41,057 nucleotides of DNA, taken from positions 1-41,057 of the forward strand of contig JBFGDZ010000008.1 of assembly GCA_041580375.1 (NCBI GenBank), in the 5' to 3' direction. Below the pieces are notes generated by a model. That model was not told the origin of the DNA. It did no database searches and saw only the letters and a program-made list of their open reading frames with translations. Source of the stretch: JAPUIN01 sp041580375. Its GTDB lineage: Bacteria > Acidobacteriota > Polarisedimenticolia > Gp22-AA2. This document shows, one piece after another, positions 30,784 to 39,677 of the stretch (position 1 is its first letter; each line of letters opens with the position of its first letter). The position numbers and the translations under genes were made by a program.

Positions 30784-33003
30784 ATGGCGGAGAGAGCGCC
30801 GGACAGCAGCCGTCCCCAGCGGGTTCTCGGAAGGTTGAGTCTGCGCACCAAGCAGAGCCTGAGCATCGGGGGCGTCGTCGCCGTTCTGGCGGGCATCCTC
30901 GTCTCGCTCAGCCTCGCCGTCCTCACGGAGCACTCCTTCCGCATGATGCGGCAGCGCGGGCTGATCCTGGCGCGGATGCTGGCCCTGAGCGGAGAGAATT
31001 CGTTCGGTGGAGACGGTGACGCGCTCCTCCGGAGGGCGCTCGAGCGGCTGGGCGAGGAGGATGGGCTCGTGCACGCGGAGGTCGTGGACGCGGCCGGCCA
31101 GATCCTCGCGGAGATCGGCGGTGGCCACCGTCCGCCCCAGTTCGCGTCCCTCGAACGCGTCGTGGACGCCCCGCGAGCCCCGACGCGCCGCACGGACACT
31201 GTCCGCGGCCTGCTCGGCGAGCCCCTGTACGTCTTCACGGTGCCGATCGTGCGCCGGACGGCCGGCCCCCTCGCGATCGAGAGCGGCCCCCGGGGCGACG
31301 GCTCCGGAATCGGGCCCCGATCCGCCCGCGCCGCGCCGGGACCGGACGGTGCGGCCTCGCGCCGTCTCGTGGGGGAGATCCGCATGGCGTTCTCGCCCGC
31401 CGCGCTGGAGGAGGCGCGCGGCGATCTCCTCCGCAAGGGAATCGGCGTCTCGCTCCTCGCCGTTCTGGGCGGCGTCCTGCTGACGCAGGTCATCGCGAGA
31501 CGCTACGTGAGCGCGCCGGCGGGCCGGATCACCCGGGCGGCACGGCGCCTCGCGGGCGGCGATCTCGCCACCCGGGTCGAGGCGGACGCCGCGGACGAGA
31601 TCGGCGCCGTGGCGGATGCCTTCAACCGGATCGGAGAGGGGCTCGAGGGCTCCGTCGCGGGCATCCGCCGGAACGCGGGACAGCTCGACGGAGTGATGGA
31701 GGAAATCGGGGCCATCGCCGGCGCGCTCGTCGCGGGGACGCAGAGCCAGCAGGACCCCCTGAGGCGCATCTCGGACGCGGCCCGGACGATGGCCGCCGCG
31801 ATCGATCGGGTGTCCGAATGCGTCCGGGGTCTGTCCGCCTCCTCGGAAGGGACCTCGACGTCGATCCTCGGCGTGATCACCTCGATCGAGGAGGTCGCGG
31901 GGCACGCGGACGGCCTGACGATGTCGGTCAACGATACCTCCGCAACCACGGAGGAGATGGTGTCCGCGATCCGGGAGATCGATCGTCACGTCGAGATGCT
32001 CAATCGGTTCGTGGCCGAGACGTCCCAGGCGATGTCGCAGATGGACCAGTCGATCCAGCAGATCGAGAGCAACGCCGCCGACAGCAAGGGGATCTCGGAG
32101 CTCGTGGCCCAGAACGCCGAGAAGGGCATGCGCGCCGTCGAGCTCACCATGGAGGGCATGGAGGGGATCTCGCGGAGCGTGCAGGAATCGAGCCGGGTGA
32201 TCGAGACTGTCGGACACCGGGGCAAGGAGATCGGGCTCATCCTGCACGTGATCGAGGAGGTCACCGAGCAGACCAACCTGCTCGCCCTGAACGCGGCGAT
32301 CATCGCGGCCCAGGCCGGCGAGCACGGCCGCGGTTTCGCCGTGGTCGCCGAGGAGATCCGCCAGCTGGCGGAGCGCACGGCATCCAGCGCCAAGGAGATC
32401 GGGACGCTGATCACCTCGTTTCAGTCGGAGACGGGGCGCGCGGTTGCCGCCATGCAGGAGGGCTCGCGGCGCGTCGAGGAGGGCTCCGAACGATCGCGCG
32501 AGGCGGGCCGCGCGCTGAAGGAGATCCTGGAGTCGGCCCGTCGCTCCTCCACGATGGTCGGCGAGATCGCCGCCGCGACGCGCGAGCAGGCGCGTGGCAG
32601 CCAGGCGATCTCCGCGTCCGTCGACAAGGTGCGCGACATGGTCACGCAGATCAAGCGGGCCACCGCCGAGCAGACCCTGGGCTCGGAGCAGATCATGTCG
32701 GCGGTCGAGAACATGCGCGAGATGGCCGGACACGTGAAGCGCGCCACCGTCGATCAGACGAAAGGATCGCGCCTGATCACGCAGGCGATCGAGAACGTCA
32801 CCAGCATGGTGAGCGCCATTCACCGCGCCTCGGCCGAACAGCAGCAGGTCTCGGCGCGCATCCTGGAGCTGCTCTCCGGGTTCGATTCGCTGAACTCGGC
32901 GAATCTGGCCTCCGCCACGCGCATGGTGGAGGCGATGGACTCGCTGCGGCGCCGATCGGGATCGCTCGCGGACGCCATCGGCCGGTTCCGCCTCCGCTCC
33001 TGA
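30784..33003 (+). CDS. methyl-accepting chemotaxis protein
   Basis: 739 residues. Membrane helix 1 (about 26-48), a periplasmic region of about 170 residues (49-217) with no recognised sensor family and a disordered Gly/Pro-rich loop near 165-195, membrane helix 2 (about 219-240), a HAMP domain (about 241-295, YVSAPAGRITRAARRLAGGDL) and a long MCP signalling coiled coil (about 330-735). The tip carries TEQTNLLALNAAIIAAQAGE and HGRGFAVVAEEIRQLAERT (about 495-535), which contacts CheA/CheW. Several alanine/glutamine-glutamate methylation-like sites flank it. No che genes are in the window. Divergent from mch, so a link to C1 sensing is possible but unproven. Confidence 0.9.
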   Translation: MAERAPDSSRPQRVLGRLSLRTKQSLSIGGVVAVLAGILVSLSLAVLTEHSFRMMRQRGLILARMLALSGENSFGGDGDALLRRALERLGEEDGLVHAEVVDAAGQILAEIGGGHRPPQFASLERVVDAPRAPTRRTDTVRGLLGEPLYVFTVPIVRRTAGPLAIESGPRGDGSGIGPRSARAAPGPDGAASRRLVGEIRMAFSPAALEEARGDLLRKGIGVSLLAVLGGVLLTQVIARRYVSAPAGRITRAARRLAGGDLATRVEADAADEIGAVADAFNRIGEGLEGSVAGIRRNAGQLDGVMEEIGAIAGALVAGTQSQQDPLRRISDAARTMAAAIDRVSECVRGLSASSEGTSTSILGVITSIEEVAGHADGLTMSVNDTSATTEEMVSAIREIDRHVEMLNRFVAETSQAMSQMDQSIQQIESNAADSKGISELVAQNAEKGMRAVELTMEGMEGISRSVQESSRVIETVGHRGKEIGLILHVIEEVTEQTNLLALNAAIIAAQAGEHGRGFAVVAEEIRQLAERTASSAKEIGTLITSFQSETGRAVAAMQEGSRRVEEGSERSREAGRALKEILESARRSSTMVGEIAAATREQARGSQAISASVDKVRDMVTQIKRATAEQTLGSEQIMSAVENMREMAGHVKRATVDQTKGSRLITQAIENVTSMVSAIHRASAEQQQVSARILELLSGFDSLNSANLASATRMVEAMDSLRRRSGSLADAIGRFRLRS

Positions 33004-33039
33004 TCCGCCGCCGAATCGGGGGCCTGCGTCTCCGCTCTA

Positions 33040-33069
33040 TGGACACTCGCCGCGAGGTTCCTGTATAGT
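33040..33069 (+). promoter_or_regulatory. predicted extended -10 promoter of the UPF0104-nrdR unit
   Basis: -35 TGGACA (33040-33045, 5 of 6), 18 bp spacer, -10 TATAGT (33064-33069) preceded by TG at 33062-33063 (extended -10). Predicted leader about 67 nt to the GTG at 33143. Confidence 0.65.
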
Positions 33070-33142
33070 CGAACGCGTTTCGCGCGGAGCGCCGTCCGGC
33101 GCGGCCGCCGGACAACCCGGAGGCCCACGGGTCAACGCCGCG

Positions 33143-34216
33143 GTGAAACAGGTCACTCGACTCTCCATCAGTCTGCTCCTGACGGCCCTCTTCCTGGCCC
33201 TGTTCGCCGCGGGCTTCGATCTGCGCGCGGCGACGCGCAGCCTCAAGGACGCGAGCCCGGTTCTCATCCTGCTGAGCATCGGCGTGAACCTCGTGGCGTA
33301 CGTGATCCGCGCGTGGCGCTGGCAGGTGCTTCTGTCTCCCATCCGTCGCGGGATCGGCCTGTACGGCCTCACCTCCGCCACGTTCATCGGATTCATGGTC
33401 TCCTTCCTCGTCCCCTTCCGCGTGGGCGAGGTCGTCCGGCCGGTGCTGCTGGCGCGTCGGGAACGATTGAACGCCGGCGCCGCCATCGCCACGATCGCGG
33501 TGGAGCGGCTCCTGGACGTGCTCGCCATCTCGACCTTCTTCCTCGTCTTCCTCATGACCGATCGGGGCGCGAGCCTGCTCCGCGCGGCGGAGGCAGACCC
33601 GGGGGCCGACGCGGCGATGCAGTATCTGCGCCAGGCGATCGCGGGGGCCGCCGTTCTGGCCGGGATCGGGATCCCCGTGCTTCTGATCCTGGTGTTCGCG
33701 CCCGGCCTGGTGGCGCCGCGCCTGCGCCGGCTGCGCGAGAAGTTCGCCGGCGGGCTTCTCGGCCGCCTGGCGGGCCTGATGGAGGGATTCGTGGCGGGTC
33801 TGGGCGTGGTCCGCAAAGGCGGGGATCTCGTGCGCGCGCTGGCCCTCTCGCTGGGCATGTGGCTCGTCATCGATGTCTCCCTGTTCCTGGGCGTGAGAGC
33901 CATGGATCTCGAACTGGGATTCACCGATATACTCCTGCTGGTGGTGCCGCTGGCGATCGGCATCGCGGTGCCGACGCCGGCGGGGGTGGGGCCCTACGAG
34001 TTTCTGGGCCAGATCGCGCTGCGAGGTTTCTGGGGGGCGGCGGCGGCGCAGGCGGCGGCCGCGACAATCATGCTGCACGCCATCGCCGTGGTGCCGACGA
34101 TTCTGGTCGGTCTGGTCTTCATGTGGCGCGACGGGCTCGGATGGTCCGAGGTCCGGCGCCTCGGACGCGCGCCCGCGATCACGCCGCGGGCGGGACCGGA
34201 GAGGGACGCAGGATGA
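33143..34216 (+). CDS. UPF0104 / lysylphosphatidylglycerol synthase-like membrane protein
   Basis: 357 residues from a GTG start. Polytopic inner-membrane protein of the AglD/MprF-flippase-like family (UPF0104), with about seven or eight helices. Family-type motifs: AYVIRAWRWQVLLSPI (about 53-68), ATFIGFMVSFLVPFRVGEVVRPVLLARRE (about 79-107), AIATIAVERLLDVLAIS and IAVPTPAGVGPYEFLGQIAL (about 273-292). Relatives act as lipid flippases or in lipid/glycan modification; no aminoacyl-transferase domain is present, so lysyl-phosphatidylglycerol synthesis itself is not expected. It overlaps nrdR (ATGA). Confidence 0.85.
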   Translation: MKQVTRLSISLLLTALFLALFAAGFDLRAATRSLKDASPVLILLSIGVNLVAYVIRAWRWQVLLSPIRRGIGLYGLTSATFIGFMVSFLVPFRVGEVVRPVLLARRERLNAGAAIATIAVERLLDVLAISTFFLVFLMTDRGASLLRAAEADPGADAAMQYLRQAIAGAAVLAGIGIPVLLILVFAPGLVAPRLRRLREKFAGGLLGRLAGLMEGFVAGLGVVRKGGDLVRALALSLGMWLVIDVSLFLGVRAMDLELGFTDILLLVVPLAIGIAVPTPAGVGPYEFLGQIALRGFWGAAAAQAAAATIMLHAIAVVPTILVGLVFMWRDGLGWSEVRRLGRAPAITPRAGPERDAG

Positions 34217-34671
34217 AATGCCCATTCTGCTCGCACGTCGAGGACAAGGTCGTCGATTCGCGCGAGGCGAAGGACGGCGTCGTCATCCGGAGACGCCGCG
34301 AATGCCTGGGCTGCCGCCGCCGGTTCACGTCGTACGAGCGCATCGACGAGATCCCCTTCATGGTGATCAAGAAGGACGGCCGCCGCGAGTCGTTCGACCG
34401 CAACAAGGTCCTGGCCGGGTTGCTGCGCGCCTGCGAGAAGCGGCCGGTCTCGCCCTCGGCGCTCGAGGCGGTCGCGGACGAGGTCGAGGCGAAGCTGCAG
34501 GAAGCGCCGGAGCGCGAGATCCCGACCGAGGCGATCGGCGAGCTGGTGATCCGGCGGCTCCGGGATCTGGACAAGGTGGCCTACGTCCGTTTCGCCAGCG
34601 TCTACCGTCAGTTCGAGGACGTGGACCAGTTCATGAGGGAGCTGAAGGGTCTTCTCGATCAGCGCAAGTAG
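34213..34671 (+). CDS. nrdR: transcriptional repressor NrdR
   Basis: 152 residues, exactly the family size. An N-terminal zinc ribbon with CPFC (3-6) and CLGC (about 31-34), followed by RRRFTSYERIDEIPFMVIKKDGRRE, and an ATP-cone domain (about 49-139: FDRNKVLAGLLRACEKRPV and DKVAYVRFASVYRQFEDVDQF). NrdR senses ATP/dATP and represses ribonucleotide reductase genes by binding paired NrdR boxes. No nrd genes or NrdR boxes were noticed here. Translationally coupled to the UPF0104 gene by an ATGA overlap. Confidence 0.97.
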   Translation: MKCPFCSHVEDKVVDSREAKDGVVIRRRRECLGCRRRFTSYERIDEIPFMVIKKDGRRESFDRNKVLAGLLRACEKRPVSPSALEAVADEVEAKLQEAPEREIPTEAIGELVIRRLRDLDKVAYVRFASVYRQFEDVDQFMRELKGLLDQRK

Positions 34672-34686
34672 CGCGGGTGCCCCAAC

Positions 34687-34715
34687 TTGCACCGGCCCCG
34701 CGCCGTCACTATATT
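34687..34715 (+). promoter_or_regulatory. predicted sigma70 promoter of hsp20-lon
   Basis: -35 TTGCAC (34687-34692), 17 bp spacer, -10 TATATT (34710-34715). Predicted transcription start about 34722, giving a 23-nt leader with AAGGGGA 5 nt before the hsp20 ATG. It looks like a housekeeping promoter; no CIRCE-type or sigma-32-type element was seen. Confidence 0.65.
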
Positions 34716-34744
34716 GGGCCGCGCATCCAGTGAAGGGGATCCCA

Positions 34745-35191
34745 ATGTCCAGCCTCGGGCCTTTCGTCGAGATCAGCCGCATCCAGAACGAGATCAACCG
34801 CCTCTTCGACAACCTGCTGGAGCTCAAGGGGTCGGGCGTCGAGGCGGGCGGGGAGTGGCTCCCGAACGCCGACGTGTACGAGACGGACGAAGAGCTCGTC
34901 GTCAAGTTCGAGATACCCGGCGTGACGCTCCAGGACGTCACCCTGGCGATCAGCGGCAACAATCTCGTGCTGCGCGGCGACAAGAAGCGCAGCGAGCCGG
35001 GACGTAATACGCGGTATCACTGCATGGAACGCGCGTACGGCAAGTTCAAGCGCGTCGTCCACATCGCATCCCCCGTGAACACGCACCAGGCGACAACGGA
35101 CCTCAGCGAAGGAGTCCTCAAGGTGACGTTCCCGAAGGTGCCGAACCGTCGTGGAGAGGAGATCCCGATCTCGGTCAGGGGCACGAAATGA
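34745..35191 (+). CDS. small heat-shock protein, Hsp20/alpha-crystallin family
   Basis: 148 residues; an ATP-independent holdase that binds unfolding proteins. The alpha-crystallin domain (about 36-140) starts LPNADVYETDEELVVKFEIPGV and ends with GVLKVTFPK (the conserved GxLxVxxPK-type motif, about 126-134) and a short C-terminal IPI motif (about 140-144) used for oligomer assembly. The ATG at 34745 is chosen for its AAGGGGA site. The last bases overlap lon (ATGA), placing a holdase and an unfoldase/protease under one promoter. Confidence 0.93.
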   Translation: MSSLGPFVEISRIQNEINRLFDNLLELKGSGVEAGGEWLPNADVYETDEELVVKFEIPGVTLQDVTLAISGNNLVLRGDKKRSEPGRNTRYHCMERAYGKFKRVVHIASPVNTHQATTDLSEGVLKVTFPKVPNRRGEEIPISVRGTK

Positions 35192-37593
35192 CGGCCACCA
35201 AGGCGGAGATCCCGGACGACGAACTCAAGATCCCGAAGGAGCTCCCCGTCCTCACCCTCCGGGACATCGTCGTCTATCCGTTCATCATCGTCCCCCTCTC
35301 GGTGAGCCGGGAGAAGTCGATCAAGGCGATCGATAAGGCGCTTTCCGACAACCGAATGATCCTGCTGCTGGCCCAGAAGGACGGCCAGGTCGAGGAGCCG
35401 GGCGATCGCGATCTGTTCAACGTCGGGACGGTCGGCGTCATCATGCGGATGCTCAAGCTTCCGGACGGGCGCATTCGCGTGCTGGTGCAGGGGGTGTGCC
35501 GCGCCCGCGTCGAGGAGTTCCTCCAGAACCAGCCGTACCTGCAGGCGCGCATCGGCCGGATGCACGAGCCCTCGGCGAGCGAATCACTGGAGCAGGAGGC
35601 GCTCCTGCGCAGCGTGAAGCGGTCCCTCGAGCGCAGCGTGTCGCTGGGCAAATCGATCTCCTCGGAAGTGATGGTGATCGCCAGCAATCTGGAGGATGCG
35701 GGTCGGCTCGCCGATCTGGTGGCGAGCAACCTGGACCTCAAGATCGAGGACGCCCAGACCGTCCTGAAGATCATGGATCCCGTCGCGCGGCTGAAGCGCG
35801 TGCACGAGCTCCTCAACCGGGAGGTCGATCTGCTGACGATGCAGCAGGAGATCAACACCCACGCGCGGGAGGAGATCGACAAATCGCAGCGGGAGTACTT
35901 CCTGCGCCAGCAGATGAAGGCGATCCAGCACGAGCTCGGGGAGGGGAACGATCTGGCCGAGGAGATCCAGACGTTCCGCACGCGGGCGCGCAAGGCGAAA
36001 ATGCCGAAAAAGGTCTTCGAAGAGGTGGATCGCCAGATCAGCAAGCTCGAGCGCATGCACCCCGACTCGGCCGAGACGGCGACCGTGCGGAACTACCTCG
36101 ACTGGATGGTCTCGCTCCCCTGGTCGTCGCAGACCAAGGACAACCTGGATCTCAAGAAAGCCCAGACGATCCTCGACGAGGATCACTACGGGCTCGAGAC
36201 GATCAAGGAGCGGATCCTCGAGTACCTCGCGGTCCGCAAGCTCAAGAAGAAGATGCGCGGGCCGATCCTCTGCTTCGTGGGTCCGCCCGGGGTCGGCAAG
36301 ACGTCGCTCGGACGATCGATCGCCCGCGCTCTGGGGCGCAAGTTCGTGCGCATCTCGCTGGGCGGCATACGGGACGAGGCCGAGATCCGCGGCCACCGGA
36401 GGACGTACGTCGGCTCCATGCCGGGGCGCATCATTCAGGGCATCAGCCAGGCCGGGTCCAACAACCCGGTTTTCATGCTTGACGAGGTCGACAAGATCGG
36501 GGCCGACTACCGCGGTGATCCGTCGGCCGCGCTGCTCGAGGTCCTGGATCCGGAGCAGAACTACAGCTTCCGGGATCACTACCTCAACGCGCCCTTCGAC
36601 CTGAGCAACGTCATGTTCATCACCACGGCCAATCTCCTCGATCCGATCCAGCCCGCGTTCCGCGACCGGATGGAGGTGATCAATCTGTCCGGGTACACCG
36701 AGGAGGAGAAGATCGAGATCGCCCGCCGCCACCTCATCCCGAAGCAGATCGACGAGAACGGCCTCACGCCGCCGCTGCTGAACTTCGCGGAGAAGGCCGT
36801 CCAGACGATCATCCAGAAGTACACGCGCGAGGCGGGGCTCAGAAACCTGGAGCGGGAGATCGCCAAGGTGTGCCGCAAGCTCGCGCGCCGGGTCGCCGAG
36901 GGCGAGAAGGGGCCGTACCGCCTGACGCCGTCCCTGGTCGAGGACCTCCTGGGGGTGCCCCGCATCACGCCGGAGATGGCGCTTCTGAAGAATCAGATCG
37001 GCGTGGCCACGGGCCTCGCCTGGACCGCCTCGGGCGGCGACATCCTCTTCGTCGAGGCCACCACGATGCCGGGGAGGGGGCGGCTCATCCTGACAGGACA
37101 CCTCGGAACCGTGATGAAGGAGTCCGCGCAGGCGGCCCTGTCCTACGCGCGGTCCCGTTCCGCCGATTTCGGGATCAACGGGAACGCCTTCGGCGAGATG
37201 GACCTCCACGTCCATGTGCCGGAGGGGGCGATTCCCAAGGACGGACCGTCCGCCGGGATCACGATGGCGACGGCCATCCTGTCCATCCTCACCAATCGCC
37301 CCGTCAAGAAATCCGTGGCGATGACGGGGGAGATCACGCTGCGGGGCAACGTTCTGCCAGTCGGCGGCGTGAAGGAGAAGGTCCTGGCCGCGCGCCGGGC
37401 CCAGATCGACACGGTCATCCTCCCGGAGCCGAACCGCAAAAACCTGGAGGAGGTCCCCAAGCTCTTTCGGAAGGGCCTTCAATTCGTCTTCGTGTCGGAC
37501 GTCAGCGAGGTCTTCGACATCGCGCTGGCGGAGCCGGCCGCTCGACGGACCGGGCCCCGGATGAGCACCGGCCGGCCGGTCGCGGCGGTCTGA
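35188..37593 (+). CDS. lon: ATP-dependent protease La (Lon)
   Basis: 801 residues, a full-length LonA. N-terminal substrate domain (about 20-210: LPVLTLRDIVVYPFIIVPL), AAA+ module with Walker A GPPGVGKTS (about 366) and Walker B FMLDEVDKIG (about 430), and a C-terminal Ser-Lys protease domain with Ser688 in PKDGPSAGI and Lys731 in GGVKEKV; their spacing of 43 equals that in E. coli Lon. Degrades misfolded and selected regulatory proteins in the cytoplasm. Translationally coupled to hsp20. Confidence 0.98.
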   Translation: MTATKAEIPDDELKIPKELPVLTLRDIVVYPFIIVPLSVSREKSIKAIDKALSDNRMILLLAQKDGQVEEPGDRDLFNVGTVGVIMRMLKLPDGRIRVLVQGVCRARVEEFLQNQPYLQARIGRMHEPSASESLEQEALLRSVKRSLERSVSLGKSISSEVMVIASNLEDAGRLADLVASNLDLKIEDAQTVLKIMDPVARLKRVHELLNREVDLLTMQQEINTHAREEIDKSQREYFLRQQMKAIQHELGEGNDLAEEIQTFRTRARKAKMPKKVFEEVDRQISKLERMHPDSAETATVRNYLDWMVSLPWSSQTKDNLDLKKAQTILDEDHYGLETIKERILEYLAVRKLKKKMRGPILCFVGPPGVGKTSLGRSIARALGRKFVRISLGGIRDEAEIRGHRRTYVGSMPGRIIQGISQAGSNNPVFMLDEVDKIGADYRGDPSAALLEVLDPEQNYSFRDHYLNAPFDLSNVMFITTANLLDPIQPAFRDRMEVINLSGYTEEEKIEIARRHLIPKQIDENGLTPPLLNFAEKAVQTIIQKYTREAGLRNLEREIAKVCRKLARRVAEGEKGPYRLTPSLVEDLLGVPRITPEMALLKNQIGVATGLAWTASGGDILFVEATTMPGRGRLILTGHLGTVMKESAQAALSYARSRSADFGINGNAFGEMDLHVHVPEGAIPKDGPSAGITMATAILSILTNRPVKKSVAMTGEITLRGNVLPVGGVKEKVLAARRAQIDTVILPEPNRKNLEEVPKLFRKGLQFVFVSDVSEVFDIALAEPAARRTGPRMSTGRPVAAV

Positions 37594-37636
37594 CGCACGA
37601 CCCGGGCGGGCTCCGGGCCTCGTAGCAGGGGGGCGC

Positions 37637-38680
37637 ATGGCGACCCTCGCGCGCCTTCACGAACAGGGCTTCATCGATCTCGTCGCTCGCCTGAGCCGCC
37701 GGTCGCGGGTGCGTCCGCTGATCGGGATCGGTGACGATGCCGCGGCCCTCGCCCTGCCGGCCCGCACGCGCGTCCTCGTGAGCACCGATCTCCTCGCCGA
37801 CGGAATCCACTTCCGATCCGATCGCTGCCCGGGCCTGCTCCTCGGGCGAAAGGCGATCGCCGTGAACCTGAGCGACATCGCAGCCATGGGCGGCGCCCCG
37901 CACGCGTGCGTCGTCGCCGTGGGATTCACGCGACGCACGCCCGCCCGCTACGCGGCGGACGTGGCGCGCGGGCTCGCGCAGCAGGCGCGACGATACGGCG
38001 TGGCGATCGTCGGCGGCGACACCTGCGCCGCCCGGTCACTGGTCCTGTCGGTGGCGGTCCTGGGTCTGGTGGAGAAGGGGCGGGCGGTGCGGCGGAGCGG
38101 AGCGCGGGTCGGCGACGGACTGTTCGTGACGGGACGGCTGGGCGGCTCGGCGACGGGCCTGAGGCTGCTCCAGCGCGGAGTCCGGGCGGACGAGAACGTT
38201 CGCATCCGGAACACGCGGATGCGCCCGCGCCTCCGCCCCCACGTCGCTGCGGCCATCCGCCGGCACCTGGATCCCGAGCCCCGCGTCCTCGTGGGGCGCG
38301 CCCTCGGGCTGACCGGGATCGCCACCGCGATGATCGACCTGTCGGACGGTCTCAGCCAGGATCTGCCGCGTCTTTGCGACGCGAGCGGCATCGGGGCGGT
38401 CGTCGAGGAGGCGGCCATCCCGATCGACCCGGCCGCCGGCGCCCTGCTGAAGGGGCGTGCCGCGCTGGGCATCGCGATCGCCGGCGGAGAGGACTACGAG
38501 CTCCTGTTCACGGCGAGTCGCGATCACGAGGCGCTGATCGCGCGCCTCGCCCGTCGCCTGCGGTTGCCGGTGGCGCGCATCGGCGAGGTCCTGCCGCGGC
38601 GCGCCGGCATCCGTCTGCTCACGCGGGACGGCCGGTACCGATCCATGCGGCGCGGGGGGTTCGAGCACTTCCGGACCTAG
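37637..38680 (+). CDS. thiL: thiamine-monophosphate kinase
   Basis: Phosphorylates thiamine monophosphate to the active diphosphate. 347 residues. The N-terminal glycine/Asp-rich site reads LIGIGDDAAALALP (about 30-43), then VSTDLLADGIHF (about 52-63), AVNLSDIAAMGGAPHACVV (about 75-93) and IVGGDTCAARSLVLSV (about 122-137). The C-terminal part has IDLSDGLSQDLPRLC (about 234-248) and IAGGEDYELLF (about 279-289). Strong ribosome binding site (AGGGGGG). Stands 43 bp after lon; possibly part of the same transcript. Confidence 0.96.
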   Translation: MATLARLHEQGFIDLVARLSRRSRVRPLIGIGDDAAALALPARTRVLVSTDLLADGIHFRSDRCPGLLLGRKAIAVNLSDIAAMGGAPHACVVAVGFTRRTPARYAADVARGLAQQARRYGVAIVGGDTCAARSLVLSVAVLGLVEKGRAVRRSGARVGDGLFVTGRLGGSATGLRLLQRGVRADENVRIRNTRMRPRLRPHVAAAIRRHLDPEPRVLVGRALGLTGIATAMIDLSDGLSQDLPRLCDASGIGAVVEEAAIPIDPAAGALLKGRAALGIAIAGGEDYELLFTASRDHEALIARLARRLRLPVARIGEVLPRRAGIRLLTRDGRYRSMRRGGFEHFRT

Positions 38681-38751
38681 GAGACACTGCCCGGGTATCG
38701 CGCCGGGTCGCGTTCGGAGCGCCGTGGCGCCGGATGCCAGGCGCCGCGGCA

Positions 38752-38780
38752 TTGACCTCAACCGACATCGTCCGTATCAT
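38752..38780 (+). promoter_or_regulatory. predicted sigma70 promoter of the ECF sigma gene
   Basis: -35 TTGACC (38752-38757), 17 bp spacer, -10 TATCAT (38775-38780). Predicted transcription start about 38787, which would leave an unusually long leader of about 180 nt before the sigma factor ATG at 38966. Confidence 0.65.
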
Positions 38781-38965
38781 GCGCGCGCCCGGCCCGGACC
38801 CCGGATCGGGGGCCGGATCCACGAGGGCGGAACCCCCGGTCCAGCCGCGGGGCCGCGCGGCCCGAAATCATCCTGCCGATCCCGGACCGGTACCCCGGCT
38901 CGCCCCGACGCGATCCGTGGCACCGCTCCTTCCGGAGCCGCGACGCGGGAGGGGATCCAGGCGCC

Positions 38966-39559
38966 ATGGACGACCGGGATCTGATCCGCCGGGCCGCCTC
39001 GGGAGCGACCGACGCTTTCCGAGCGCTCGTCGAGCGCCGCCGGGACCGCGTCTTCTGGATCGCCTATCACGTCGTGGGGGACGCCGAGCTCGCCCGGGAC
39101 GTCGCCCAGGAGGCCTTCCTCCGCCTCTTCAGGGTCATCCATCGTTACCGCACGGGGGGCGGGTTCAACGCCTGGCTGTACCGCATCACCCTCAATCTCG
39201 CCATCGATGCGCTCCGCCGCGAGCGGCCGCACCGCGCGGCCGCCTCTCTCGACGCGGTCGAGGACGGGCGGACCGGGGGGGAGCGTGCCGGGGTCGCGCC
39301 CGGAGCCCCGCCGCTCGAGGATCTGCGGGCGAGGGAGGTCCGCCGCATCTTCGCGACCCTATCGGCGACGCTGCCGAGAAAACAGCGCTTCGCCTTCATC
39401 CTGCGGGAGATCGAGGGGCTCTCCACCGCCGAGGTGGCGGCGGCGCTCCGCACGTCGGAGTCGACCGTGAGGAATCACGTCCTTCAGGCCCGGAGGACCC
39501 TGCAGCAGGAGCTGCGGCGCAGGTTCCCGGAGTACTGCCCCCCGGGCCGCCGGGAATGA
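38966..39559 (+). CDS. ECF-type RNA polymerase sigma factor
   Basis: 197 residues with the two ECF regions. Sigma2 covers about 5-85 (LIRRAASGATDAFRALVERR, AELARDVAQEAFLRLFRVIHRYR, GFNAWLYRITLNLAIDALRRE); sigma4 covers about 130-185 (LSATLPRKQRFAFILREIEGLSTAEVAAAL, TSESTVRNHVLQARRTLQQELRR). The linker is Gly/Arg-rich. The next gene is a probable zinc-containing anti-sigma factor, the usual arrangement. GGAGGGG lies a little far upstream of the ATG (about 12 nt). Target promoters unknown; the exported secretin-like protein downstream is a candidate regulon member. Confidence 0.93.
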   Translation: MDDRDLIRRAASGATDAFRALVERRRDRVFWIAYHVVGDAELARDVAQEAFLRLFRVIHRYRTGGGFNAWLYRITLNLAIDALRRERPHRAAASLDAVEDGRTGGERAGVAPGAPPLEDLRAREVRRIFATLSATLPRKQRFAFILREIEGLSTAEVAAALRTSESTVRNHVLQARRTLQQELRRRFPEYCPPGRRE

Positions 39560-39589
39560 CGGAATCGTCATAGCGCGGCCTGACGGAAT
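39557..39589. repeat. repeated TGACGGAAT motif between sigma and anti-sigma genes
   Basis: TGACGGAAT occurs at 39557-39565 and again at 39581-39589, 24 bp apart. The first copy also forms a small palindrome, TGACG-GAAT-CGTCA (39557-39570). GGAAT resembles the -35 core of ECF promoters, but no clear -10 partner was found. The element overlaps the sigma gene stop. Confidence 0.45.
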
Positions 39590-39677
39590 GACCGGACTGG
39601 TGCCTAGACGCGCGGCCCCCCGCCTCCGTAGATCGAGTGCGCGGGACGTCCCACATCACGCTCCGCGCGGAGGTCGC

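Noticed and set aside
30475..32823. Long open frame (782 codons) on the minus strand opposite the chemoreceptor gene
   Set aside because: It is the antisense shadow of a clear MCP gene; composition is His/Arg/Leu-rich with no family motif. GC-rich DNA keeps such frames open.
37594..37636. GC-rich hairpin after lon as a terminator
   Set aside because: Short imperfect stem without a T-run; thiL may simply be read through.
35584..37638. Minus-strand open frame of 684 codons opposite lon
   Set aside because: Shadow of an intact Lon protease; no recognisable domain and no ribosome binding site.
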